Shown here one piece after another: positions 26,949 through 34,987 of a stretch of DNA of 64,000 nucleotides (position 1 is the first letter of the stretch; each line of letters starts with the position of its first letter). The position numbers and the translations under genes were made by a program. The DNA comes from Sphingomonas endophytica (GTDB lineage: Bacteria; Pseudomonadota; Alphaproteobacteria; Sphingomonadales; Sphingomonadaceae), in contig NZ_LDTB01000001.1 of assembly GCF_001476895.1 (NCBI RefSeq), forward strand, positions 62,001 to 126,000, written 5' to 3'. The notes beneath the pieces are model-generated. The model was given only the letters and a program-made list of their open reading frames with translations, was not told where the DNA came from and searched no databases.

Positions 26949-26999
26949 TCGGCCGTCTGCACTAGCCGCGTCGCGCATCGCGCCATATGGAGGACGGTG

Positions 27000-27563
27000 A
27001 TGGATCTGCAGCCGCTCGACATCGTCGTCCTCGTGCTGGTCGCACTGACGGCGATCGGCGGTGTGCGGCGCGGCTTCGTCGGCGAGGTACTGGCGCTGTT
27101 CGCCTGGGTGGCGATGATCTTCGCGCTGAAAATCCTCCACCTGCCGCTCTCCAAGGTTCTGGCGGGAACGATCGCCAGCGTGTCCGGCGCTGCCGTGCTG
27201 GCGTTCGTGATCCTGACCGGCGTGACCTATCTCGTCAGCCGGCTGATCGTCAACGCGATCGCGTCGCGGACGCGCACGTCGGTGCTGGGGCCAATCGACC
27301 GAGCGCTCGGCTTCGGCTTCGGTGCGCTCAAAGGATTGATTCTGGCCAGTCTTGCCTATCTCTTCCTGGTGCTGGCGCTTGATCTTACCGGCGGCGGGCC
27401 CACGCGCCGTCCCCTTTGGCTGAAGCAGGCGCGGACCTATCCGTTGCTGGCGGCGACCAGTAGTGCGATGGCGGATTTCGTCGATCGTCGCCGCAAGGGA
27501 CAGCCGGTGTTCGGCCCGCGCACACCACCCCATACCTCTTCCACAAGCGACCCGACGTCATGA
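27000..27563 (+). CDS. cvpA: CvpA-family membrane protein
   Basis: A 187-residue protein with four predicted hydrophobic helices in the first 150 residues (DIVVLVLVALTAIGGVRRGFVGEVLAL, VAMIFALKIL, AAVLAFVILTGVTYLVSRLI, GLILASLAYLFLVLALDL), the pattern of CvpA/colicin V production proteins. Relatives affect the envelope and purF expression in E. coli, but the molecular role is unclear. GGAGG at 26989-26993 supports ATG 27000. The stop overlaps the next start as ATGA. Confidence 0.88.
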   Translation: MDLQPLDIVVLVLVALTAIGGVRRGFVGEVLALFAWVAMIFALKILHLPLSKVLAGTIASVSGAAVLAFVILTGVTYLVSRLIVNAIASRTRTSVLGPIDRALGFGFGALKGLILASLAYLFLVLALDLTGGGPTRRPLWLKQARTYPLLAATSSAMADFVDRRRKGQPVFGPRTPPHTSSTSDPTS

Positions 27564-27994
27564 GCCTCGACCTGTACACCCCGGAGATCAGCGCGCTCGC
27601 GATCGGCAATCCCTATCCGGAGCGGCTGTCCGATCCCGCCGGGTCGGCGGAGCGCCGCTCGCCGATCTGCGGCAGCCGGGTGACCGTGGATGTCGATCTC
27701 GACGACGACGGACGGGTCGCGGCGGTAGGGACATTGGTGCGTGCCTGTCTGCTCGGGCAGGCGTCCTCGACGCTGATGGCCCGACATGTCGTCGGCCGCA
27801 CCCCGGAGGAGATCGCCGCCGCGCGCGACGCGTTGACCGCCTGGCTGGCGGGCGAGGGCGATATGCCCGGCTGGCCGGGTCTCGACATCTTCACACCGGG
27901 GTTGAAGCTGACCGCGCGCCACCCGTCGATCCGCCTGGCGTTCGAGGCGGCCGCCGACGCCGCCGAACAGGCGCGCGCGCCGGTGGCCGGCTGA
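27560..27994 (+). CDS. IscU/NifU-like iron-sulfur scaffold-related protein
   Basis: A 144-residue protein with the IscU-type pattern: NPYPERLSDPAG, a first cysteine in SPICGSRVTVDVDLDDDG, a second in VRACLLGQASSTLMARHVVGRTPEEI, and an ending HPSIRLAFEAAADA. Two of the three usual cluster cysteines are visible, and the third position lacks cysteine. It may therefore be a divergent scaffold or carrier rather than the housekeeping IscU. It is coupled to cvpA (4-nt overlap) and to the Kef gene (TGATG). Confidence 0.8.
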   Translation: MSLDLYTPEISALAIGNPYPERLSDPAGSAERRSPICGSRVTVDVDLDDDGRVAAVGTLVRACLLGQASSTLMARHVVGRTPEEIAAARDALTAWLAGEGDMPGWPGLDIFTPGLKLTARHPSIRLAFEAAADAAEQARAPVAG

Positions 27995-29757
27995 TGGAGC
28001 ACGCCGACGTGTCGATGGTGCGCGACGGCACGATCCTGCTCGGCTCGGGGCTGCTCTTCGTCCTGCTGTTCCGGCGGCTCGGATTGGGCGCGACGCTCGG
28101 GTTTCTGGTCGCCGGCGCGCTGGTCGGGCCGCAACTGCTGGGGCTGGTCGGCGATGCGGAAACGAAACTGGGTTTTGCCGAACTCGGCATCACGCTGCTG
28201 CTGTTCATCGTCGGGCTGGAGCTGAGCCCGCAGCGGCTGTGGCGACTGAAGGAAGATATCTTCGGGCTGGGCCTGATCCAGGTCGTCGCGTGTGGCGCGG
28301 CGCTGGCGGGCATATTGGCATTGGCCGCGCATTTCTCGCTCGCCGCGGCACTGGCGGTCGGGATGCCGCTGGCCCTGTCATCGACGGCGCAGGTGCTGCC
28401 GATGCTGCAATCCTCCGGGCGATTGCGGACCCCCTTCGGAGAGCGTGCCTTTTCGATCCTGCTGTTCCAGGATCTGTCGATCATCCCGATGATCACGATC
28501 ATCGCCGCCATGAGCCGGAATCCGGCCGACGCGGCGGGGCCGTCCGGCTGGGTGCTCGGCCTCTACACGGTCGGGGCGATCGTGGGGCTGGTCGCGGTCG
28601 GTCGCTTCGTGCTGCGGCCGTTGTTCCGACTGATCGGCAATCTGGGCGAGCGCGAGATGTTCGTCTTCGCGGCGTTGTTCACCGTGATCGCGGCAGCGGC
28701 GGTGATGGAGTTCCTGGGTCTTTCGACCGCTCTGGGCGCCTTCATCGCCGGCGTGATGCTGGCCGACAGCCCTTATCGTCACGAGCTGGAGGCGGATGTC
28801 GAACCGTTCCGCGCGATCCTGCTCGGTCTCTTCTTTCTCGCGGTCGGCATGATGCTCAACCTCCATGCCATCGCGGAGCGGCCCGCGTTCGTGGTGGCGA
28901 TGGCGGTGGCGCTGATCGTCGCGAAGGGCACGATCATCACGCTGCTCGGCCTCGCCTTCCGTATGGGCTGGCGGCAGGCGCTCGCGCTGGGCCTGTTGCT
29001 CAGCCAGGGCGGCGAGTTCGGGTTCGTGCTGCTGGCGCAGGCGCAGAACGCGTTTCTGATCGCGCCGGAGGCAGCGAGCCTGTTCGGGGCGATCATCACG
29101 TTGTCGATGGCGACCACGCCGTTCCTGATGATGTTCACGCGGCGGTTTCGCGAGCAGCCGATTGCGGCGCAGACCGATCGGGACGGGCCGAAGGCGGACG
29201 GGGCGAATGCGATCATCGTCGGCTACGGTCGCTTCGGCCAGACGGTCGGCCAGATGCTGATGACGCAGGACATTCCCGTCACGCTGATCGACACCGATAT
29301 CGAGATGATCGATATCGCCGCCGAATTCGGATCGAAGGTCTATTACGGCGACGGCACGCGGCTGGACCTGCTGCGGCAGGCCGGGGCGGCGGAGGCGGAA
29401 CTGATCCTGTTCTGCATGGATGGCGACCAGTTGATGCCGGACCAGCTGGAGGCTGTGCACGAGGCCTTCCCGCAAGCCACCATCTACGTTCGTGCCTATG
29501 ACCGTCGCGCGCTCGTCAAGCTGAAGAACGGGCCGGCGCGCGCGGTGGTGCGCGAGGTGCTCGAGTCCGCGATCCGCATGGCGCGGTTGGCAATGGATGG
29601 ACTCGGCATCGCGCCGGGCGACATCGATCGTGCCGAGCAGATGTATCGCGCGCGCGACAAGGAACGGCTGCGCATACAGATCGAGACGGGCGATTTGCGC
29701 GTCGCGCGCGCGATCGTCGCCGAACAGCATCCATGGGGCGGAGGCGCACGCGAGTGA
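27994..29757 (+). CDS. Monovalent cation:proton antiporter, KefB/KefC type (CPA2)
   Basis: A 587-residue membrane protein. About twelve hydrophobic helices cover 10-385, with family segments such as GFLVAGALVGPQLLG, LFIVGLELSP, STAQVLPML and FLLGLFFLAVGMMLNL-like stretches. A cytoplasmic TrkA-N/RCK domain follows, with the nucleotide-binding IIVGYGRFGQTVGQ and the acidic LIDTDIEMID. It probably mediates potassium or proton exchange. No KefF/KefG partner is adjacent. The ATG overlaps the IscU-like stop; the next gene overlaps as GTGA. Confidence 0.9.
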   Translation: MEHADVSMVRDGTILLGSGLLFVLLFRRLGLGATLGFLVAGALVGPQLLGLVGDAETKLGFAELGITLLLFIVGLELSPQRLWRLKEDIFGLGLIQVVACGAALAGILALAAHFSLAAALAVGMPLALSSTAQVLPMLQSSGRLRTPFGERAFSILLFQDLSIIPMITIIAAMSRNPADAAGPSGWVLGLYTVGAIVGLVAVGRFVLRPLFRLIGNLGEREMFVFAALFTVIAAAAVMEFLGLSTALGAFIAGVMLADSPYRHELEADVEPFRAILLGLFFLAVGMMLNLHAIAERPAFVVAMAVALIVAKGTIITLLGLAFRMGWRQALALGLLLSQGGEFGFVLLAQAQNAFLIAPEAASLFGAIITLSMATTPFLMMFTRRFREQPIAAQTDRDGPKADGANAIIVGYGRFGQTVGQMLMTQDIPVTLIDTDIEMIDIAAEFGSKVYYGDGTRLDLLRQAGAAEAELILFCMDGDQLMPDQLEAVHEAFPQATIYVRAYDRRALVKLKNGPARAVVREVLESAIRMARLAMDGLGIAPGDIDRAEQMYRARDKERLRIQIETGDLRVARAIVAEQHPWGGGARE

Positions 29758-30086
29758 ATGTCATTGTGATGCTGGCGGCCTTATCGGGTGCGATCGCGGT
29801 CGCGGCGGGCGCATTCGGGGCGCATGGCGCGTCGGGCGCGGCGGTGGAGTGGCTGAAGACCGGGGCTCATTATCAACTGGTTCATGCGGTCGCCGCATTG
29901 GTCGCGCTGCGCGTGGATGCGCGGGGGGCCGCATGGTTGTTCGTCGCGGGCGGCGCGGTTTTTGCCGGAACGCTGTATCTGATGGCCCTGGGCCTGCCGC
30001 GCTGGCTGGGGGCGGTGACGCCGATCGGGGGCACGCTGCTGATCGCCGGGTGGCTGTGGCTGGCGTGGATCGGCGCGCGCGCTTGA
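29754..30086 (+). CDS. DUF423 membrane protein
   Basis: A 110-residue protein with four hydrophobic helices and the family motif GAFGAHG in LSGAIAVAAGAFGAHGASG, followed by GAHYQLVHAVAALVALR and the later GTLYLMALGLPRWLGAVTPIGG. DUF423 (YgdD-like) proteins have no established function. The GTG start at 29754 overlaps the Kef stop (GTGA), giving the family-typical N-terminus. Confidence 0.9.
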   Translation: MNVIVMLAALSGAIAVAAGAFGAHGASGAAVEWLKTGAHYQLVHAVAALVALRVDARGAAWLFVAGGAVFAGTLYLMALGLPRWLGAVTPIGGTLLIAGWLWLAWIGARA

Positions 30087-30108
30087 ACGACGAGCGGGAG
30101 CGGAAAGT

Positions 30109-32199
30109 ATGAAGGTCCGGCGGATCGCGCGCATGGTGGTGGGAGTGGCGGCACTGGTGACGGGTTCGACGGCGATGGCGCAGGGCGACGACCCATATAT
30201 CTGGCTGGAGGACAAGGACGGGGCCAAGGCGCTGTCCTGGGTCGCGGAGGAAAACGCCCGCACCCTGCCGCGACTTCAGGGTGATCCGCGGTACAAGGGC
30301 TTCTATGCCGATGCGCTGGCGATCGCCGCGGCCAAGGATCGTATCCCGATGCCCGCGCAGGTCATGGGGCGGATCGTCAATTTCTGGCGCGACGCCGATC
30401 ATCCGCAGGGATTGCTGCGCTGGACGACGGCTGCCGATTATGCTGCCCCGCAACCGGCGTGGATGACACTGCTCGACCTCGATGCGCTCAGCAAGGTGGA
30501 AGGTCGCAAGTGGGTGTACAAGGGCATGTCATGCCTGTCGCCCGGGGAGCGGCTGTGCCTGATCGCCCTGTCCGAAGGCGGCGAGGATGCGATCACGTAT
30601 CGCGAGTTCGATCTGGCCGCCGGGCGTTTCGTCGCCGACGGCTTCGTGCTGCCGACGTCCAAGCAGGGCGCGGTCTGGCTCGACAAGGATCATCTACTGG
30701 TCAGCCGCGACTGGGGCGGCGGGACGATGACCACGTCCAGCTACCCCTTCGTGGTGAAGCTCGTCGCACGGGGCCAGCCGCTTTCCGCCGCGACGGAGGT
30801 GTTCCGTGGGGCGCCCGACGACCAGCTCGGCACGTATGCCAGCGTGCTGACCGACGGGCACGGGCACCGTGCGGTGTTCATCGAGCGCCAGAAGACGTTC
30901 TTCGGGGCCGATCGCTTGCTGTGGACGCCGGAAGGCGTTCGTCCGCTTGATCTGCCGGCGCGCACCGCGCCCGTCGCGATGGTGCATGGCCGGATCGTGT
31001 TCACCACCAGCGAGCCTTGGGGCGGCATTCCGACCGGCGCGGTCGCGTCCGTTCCGCTTGCCGAAATCGAAGCGGGCCGCATGTCACCGACGCTGGTCTT
31101 CGCGCCGAGCGCGCGACAGGCGGTGGCCGGGACCGATAAGACCCGTGACCATCTGATCATCGACTATACCGACAACGTGCGCGGCCGCATTGCCATCCTC
31201 ACGCCGACCGCGACCGGCTGGACCACGCGGCAACTGGCATTGCCCGACAATGCCAGCTTCGGGATCGTGGGCACGTCGCCGCACAACGACAGCGCCTATC
31301 TGACGACGACCGGCTTCCTGACCCCCACGACGCTTGCGCAGTTCGACGTCGGTAGCGCCGCGCCGCCGAGGCAGATCAAGGCGCTGCCGGCGAAGTTCGA
31401 TCCCGCCGGACTGGTCGCGGAGCAGTTCGAGGCGATCTCCAGCGACGGGACCAGGGTGCCGTATTTCATCGTCCACCGCCGCGCGGCCGCGCGCGACGGG
31501 ACGACCCCAACGATCATGACTGCCTATGGCGGGTTCGAACTGCCGATGCTGCCCAGCTATTCGGCGATCACCGGCAAGCTGTGGCTGGAGCGCGGGGGCG
31601 CATTCGTGCTCGCCAATATCCGCGGCGGCGGGGAGTTCGGTCCGGCGTGGCATGACGCGGGTCGCAAGACGAGGCGGCAAGTAATCTACGACGACTTCGC
31701 GGCCGTCGCCAAGGATCTGATCGCGCGCCGGTTTACCAGCCCGGCCCGATTGGGGATCTATGGCGGATCGAACGGGGGCCTGTTGATGGGGGTCGAGTTC
31801 AACCAGCATCCCGAATTGTGGAAGGCGGTGACGATCCAGGTGCCGCTTCTGGACATGCTCCGGTACGAAAAGATCGCGGCCGGCGCGTCATGGGTCGACG
31901 AATATGGATCGGTGTCGGTGCCGGAGGAGCGCGCCTTCCTCGCCGGCATTTCGCCCTATCATAACATCCGGCGCGGCGTCGTTTATCCGGAGCCGTATAT
32001 CTGGACGACCACGAAGGATGATCGCGTCGGACCGCAGCACGCCCGCAAGTTCGCCGCGAGGTTGAAGGAATATGGGCTGCCCTATCTATTTTACGAGGAT
32101 ACGGCGGGCGGCCACTCGGGTGACGTCGATATCGAACAGGGCGCGCGGTTGCAGGCGTTGCAGATGACCTATTTCGCGCAGAAGCTGATGGGGAAGTAA
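30109..32199 (+). CDS. Prolyl oligopeptidase family serine peptidase (S9)
   Basis: A 696-residue exported peptidase with a signal peptide ending near ALVTGSTAMAQG. An N-terminal beta-propeller region begins DPYIWLEDKDGAKALSWV, the usual S9A opening. The hydrolase domain contains YGGSNGGLLMG (nucleophile Ser554), KDDRVGPQHARKF (Asp637 or 638) and GGHSGD (His669). It probably cleaves proline- or dipeptide-containing peptides in the periplasm. The RBS GGGAGCGGAA lies before ATG. Confidence 0.93.
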   Translation: MKVRRIARMVVGVAALVTGSTAMAQGDDPYIWLEDKDGAKALSWVAEENARTLPRLQGDPRYKGFYADALAIAAAKDRIPMPAQVMGRIVNFWRDADHPQGLLRWTTAADYAAPQPAWMTLLDLDALSKVEGRKWVYKGMSCLSPGERLCLIALSEGGEDAITYREFDLAAGRFVADGFVLPTSKQGAVWLDKDHLLVSRDWGGGTMTTSSYPFVVKLVARGQPLSAATEVFRGAPDDQLGTYASVLTDGHGHRAVFIERQKTFFGADRLLWTPEGVRPLDLPARTAPVAMVHGRIVFTTSEPWGGIPTGAVASVPLAEIEAGRMSPTLVFAPSARQAVAGTDKTRDHLIIDYTDNVRGRIAILTPTATGWTTRQLALPDNASFGIVGTSPHNDSAYLTTTGFLTPTTLAQFDVGSAAPPRQIKALPAKFDPAGLVAEQFEAISSDGTRVPYFIVHRRAAARDGTTPTIMTAYGGFELPMLPSYSAITGKLWLERGGAFVLANIRGGGEFGPAWHDAGRKTRRQVIYDDFAAVAKDLIARRFTSPARLGIYGGSNGGLLMGVEFNQHPELWKAVTIQVPLLDMLRYEKIAAGASWVDEYGSVSVPEERAFLAGISPYHNIRRGVVYPEPYIWTTTKDDRVGPQHARKFAARLKEYGLPYLFYEDTAGGHSGDVDIEQGARLQALQMTYFAQKLMGK

Positions 32200-32288
32200 T
32201 CCGTGGCGGCGGAGTGTGCCGTGCCAGTACGACGCATCCTCATCGGAAATCTTGCTGCGATGCAACGAAGGCGATAAAGGCGCGCGCG

Positions 32289-32630
32289 ATGACTGCCGAA
32301 CCCGAAACCCGGCCCGCGCCGGCCGTCCCCGATACCGTCCCCGTCGTCTTCGAGGCGATCGTCAAGCAACAGGCGATCGCCGCGATGTACAATCGCGGTA
32401 GCGTGACGCTCGCCCCGCACATCCTTTATACCAAGCACGGCGAGATCTATCTCGACGCGCTGACGCTGGAGCGCGACGGTCAACCGCCCAAGGAGCCGAA
32501 GATCGGCGCGTTCAAGCTGGCCGGGCTGACCTCGCTGCGCATCACCCCGCGTCGCTTCAAGCCGAGCGAGTTGTTCGTACCCGACGACGCAAGGTATGAA
32601 GGTGTGACGTTGCTGTCGGTCGAGATCTGA
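32289..32630 (+). CDS. Hypothetical protein resembling an isolated WYL-type domain
   Basis: A 113-residue protein: a Pro/Ala-rich start, then FEAIVKQQAIAAMYNRGSVT, LAPHILYTKHGEIYLDALTL and FKLAGLTSLRITPRRFKPSELF. This order resembles the ligand-binding WYL core but there is no helix-turn-helix and no partner domain. The assignment is an inference from pattern; the function is unknown. It is followed by a strong terminator. Confidence 0.65.
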   Translation: MTAEPETRPAPAVPDTVPVVFEAIVKQQAIAAMYNRGSVTLAPHILYTKHGEIYLDALTLERDGQPPKEPKIGAFKLAGLTSLRITPRRFKPSELFVPDDARYEGVTLLSVEI

Positions 32631-32659
32631 TCGTCACGACGCCACCGGATGTTGGCATG

Positions 32660-32685
32660 AGGGCGGCCCGCGTGGCCGCCCTTTT
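32660..32685 (+). terminator. Intrinsic terminator after the WYL-like gene
   Basis: A perfect 9-bp stem AGGGCGGCC/GGCCGCCCT with a 5-nt loop, followed by TTT. It lies between convergent genes 30 nt after the stop codon and is a convincing rho-independent terminator. Confidence 0.85.
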
Positions 32686-32689
32686 CACG

Positions 32690-34324
32690 TCAGAAGCCGC
32701 CCGCGCGTACCAACGCCAGCAGCATCCAGTACAATAATCCCGACAGCAACATCGCCACGGGCAGCGTCAGCAGCCACGCGGCGGCGAGTTGCAGCAGCGT
32801 GCGGCGTTGCAGTCCGAAGCCGCTGGCCACCGATGCGCCGGCGACCCCCGACGACAGGATGTGGGTGGTGGACACCGGCAACGCGAACCGGTCGGCGGCG
32901 AGAATCGTCCCGGCAGCCACCAGTTCGGCGGACGCGCCCATGCCATAGGTCATGTGCTGCTTGCCGATCCGCTCGCCGACCGTGACCACGATCCGTTTCC
33001 AACCGACCATCGTACCGAGCCCGAGCGCGAGCGCGACCGCGACCTTCACCCACAGCGGGATGTAGCGCGTGCCGCTTTCCAGCCGCTTCTGATAGTCGGT
33101 CAGCACGGTCTTCTCGCGATCGGTCAACCCGTTGCCCGGCGTCTTGGTGATCATCCGCGTGGCGTCGAGCACGAGGTACATGTCGTTGCGGATGTTGGAG
33201 GCGGCGCTCGCTGGTACCTTGCCCAGCGAGCCATAGCTGGCGACACGCTGCGCCAGATCCTGCGATACCGTGATCACCGCGCCGTAGGTGGCGCCGTTCA
33301 GGACCTGCCGTCGCATCAGCGACTGCTTCAACACGTCGCGCGCCAGAACCGGAGCAACTGGACGCGCACCATGACGGATCAGAGTCGCGCCGGTGTCGGC
33401 CACGCTGCGCACGAAGGCGGGTGTTTCGCTGGCCGGTAACGTGCGGTTCAGCGCATAGGCGGTCGGCGCGCAGCCGATGAGGATGAGCATGATGAGCCCC
33501 ATGCCCTTCTGCCCGTCATTGGATCCGTGACTGAACGACACGGCGGTGCAGGTGAAGATCAGCAGCGCCCGGATGCCGCGCGGCGGCGTGGCATCGCCCT
33601 CCGGCGGGGTCATGAGCGTCGGCTTGCGCGCGATATGACGCAGCACCAGCAGCAACAGCGCAGCGGCGCCAAACCCGATCAGCGGCGCCATCCACAGTCC
33701 GGTCAACACCTTGCTCGCCTGGCTCCAATCGACTCCGGATGTGCCGCCGGTGCCGCGCGTCAACATCTGGTTGGCCAGTCCGACGCCCAGCACCGATCCG
33801 ATCAGCGTGTGGCTGGAACTGTTCGGCAGGCCGACATACCACGTGGCGAGGTTCCAGATGACGGCCGCGAACAACAAGGCGAAGATCATCGCGAAGCCCG
33901 CTCCCGAACCGACGTTCAGGATCAGTTCGACCGGCAACAGGGTGATGATCGAATAGGCGACCGCTCCCGACGACAGCATGACGCCCAGGAAATTGAAGAA
34001 GCCGGACCAGATCACCGCGACATTGGCGGGCAGCGCGTTGGTGTAGATGACCGTCGCGACCGCATTGGCGGTATCATGAAACCCGTTCACGAACTCGAAA
34101 CCGAGCGCGATCAACAACGCCAGCCCCAGAAACAGGAAGACGCCCAGCTCCAGCGTCTCCCCCACCTGTTGCGTGTCGATCATTACGCTGACCCCCGCAT
34201 AGGTGAGGCCAGCGAGCACCACCCCGAGGAAGACGCGGCGCGCGTAGGGATGGATGGAATCGTCGAACGCGCGGGTGGCCGCGGGCGGGGACGATGGCGA
34301 CGTCGCTAGGACAGTGGAAGCCAT
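32690..34324 (-). CDS. pit: Inorganic phosphate transporter, PiT family
   Basis: A 544-residue low-affinity phosphate carrier of the inner membrane. The duplicated PiT signatures are visible: GFEFVNGFHDTANAVATVIYTNALP near the N-terminus and MTYGMGASAELVAAGTILAADRFALPVSTTHILSSGVAG near the C-terminus. It also has GLPNSSSHTLIGSVLG, FSHGSNDGQKGMG and a long central loop. The ATG at 34324 starts the cytoplasmic tail; a GTG 18 nt upstream is possible. A near-consensus Pho box lies 25 nt before the start. No PhoU-like partner is adjacent. Confidence 0.93.
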   Translation of the reverse strand: MASTVLATSPSSPPAATRAFDDSIHPYARRVFLGVVLAGLTYAGVSVMIDTQQVGETLELGVFLFLGLALLIALGFEFVNGFHDTANAVATVIYTNALPANVAVIWSGFFNFLGVMLSSGAVAYSIITLLPVELILNVGSGAGFAMIFALLFAAVIWNLATWYVGLPNSSSHTLIGSVLGVGLANQMLTRGTGGTSGVDWSQASKVLTGLWMAPLIGFGAAALLLLVLRHIARKPTLMTPPEGDATPPRGIRALLIFTCTAVSFSHGSNDGQKGMGLIMLILIGCAPTAYALNRTLPASETPAFVRSVADTGATLIRHGARPVAPVLARDVLKQSLMRRQVLNGATYGAVITVSQDLAQRVASYGSLGKVPASAASNIRNDMYLVLDATRMITKTPGNGLTDREKTVLTDYQKRLESGTRYIPLWVKVAVALALGLGTMVGWKRIVVTVGERIGKQHMTYGMGASAELVAAGTILAADRFALPVSTTHILSSGVAGASVASGFGLQRRTLLQLAAAWLLTLPVAMLLSGLLYWMLLALVRAGGF

Positions 34325-34349
34325 GATGGCCCGCCTCTCCACCTGAACG

Positions 34350-34367
34350 GTGACAGTTTGATGACGG
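34350..34367 (-). promoter_or_regulatory. Candidate PhoB (Pho) box before pit
   Basis: On the minus strand: CCGTCAT CAAA CTGTCAC. Two 7-bp repeats separated by 4 bp, each one mismatch or less from the known CTGTCAT-N4-CTGTCA(T/C) pattern. It sits 25 nt upstream of the pit ATG. The position suits repression of pit by phosphorylated PhoB, as reported for pit in Sinorhizobium; here this is inferred. Confidence 0.6.
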
Positions 34368-34470
34368 AGCGTAAGCGACGACTTACCCATGGTGGTGATG
34401 CGGGTTGTCCACGCCAGCGTCGAGCCGCGAGCCGCTGCCCAGGCACGCACACGGCGGCTCGCGGCGGCGA

Positions 34471-34785
34471 TCAACGCGCGGCGAGTTCGGTGCCGCGCGC
34501 GCGCGTCAGTGCCGCTAGCCGCACCTCGCCGTCCTTCATCATTTCGCCACGGCACCGCAGCATGTCGGATCGGCCGCGCAGGTCGTAGCTGGTGCCGCAC
34601 GTATGTCGTGCGGCGCGGCGGACACGCGCTTGAAAGGCGCTGCGGCCCGCCGATGTCGAGAAATCGATATCATGTACCGAAACGCTGGCGGATACGTGTT
34701 CGCGCATGGCCTCGGCGCTGGCCGCCGTCGAAATCGGGGCAAGCGCGAGCGCAGCCGCGAGCGCGGCACGATCGAAACGGGTCAT
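34471..34785 (-). CDS. UrcA family protein
   Basis: A 104-residue secreted protein. A signal peptide (RAALAAALALAPISTAASA) is followed by the UrcA pattern: VSVHDIDFSTSAGRSAFQARVRRAARHTCG and a second cysteine in SDMLRCRGEMM. UrcA proteins are small periplasmic proteins common in sphingomonads and caulobacters with no known function. It lies between pit and uvrD and is divergent from uvrD. Confidence 0.85.
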   Translation of the reverse strand: MTRFDRAALAAALALAPISTAASAEAMREHVSASVSVHDIDFSTSAGRSAFQARVRRAARHTCGTSYDLRGRSDMLRCRGEMMKDGEVRLAALTRARGTELAAR

Positions 34786-34969
34786 CGAGATTGCTCCTGC
34801 TGTGGATCGGCCGTCGCGACATCCGCCGCCTCTTCGCTCGGGCGGCGTTCCGGCGCGACGTGGCTGCCGATGCGCGCGCCGTAGGAGGACTGATTTACCG
34901 TGGCGCGACGTGGTGGCGACAATTCGATGACTGTGACGAATCGCCGTTTCGCTTGCCCCGAGGAACGTC

Positions 34970-34984
34970 GTTCCCTACCTGTTC
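34970..34984 (+). promoter_or_regulatory. Candidate LexA (SOS) box overlapping the uvrD start region
   Basis: GTTC CCTACCT GTTC exactly matches GTTC-N7-GTTC. It ends three bases before the uvrD GTG, occupying the place of a ribosome site. LexA bound here would block the start of transcription; the layout suggests a very short or leaderless uvrD message. Confidence 0.65.
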
Positions 34985-34987
34985 GGC

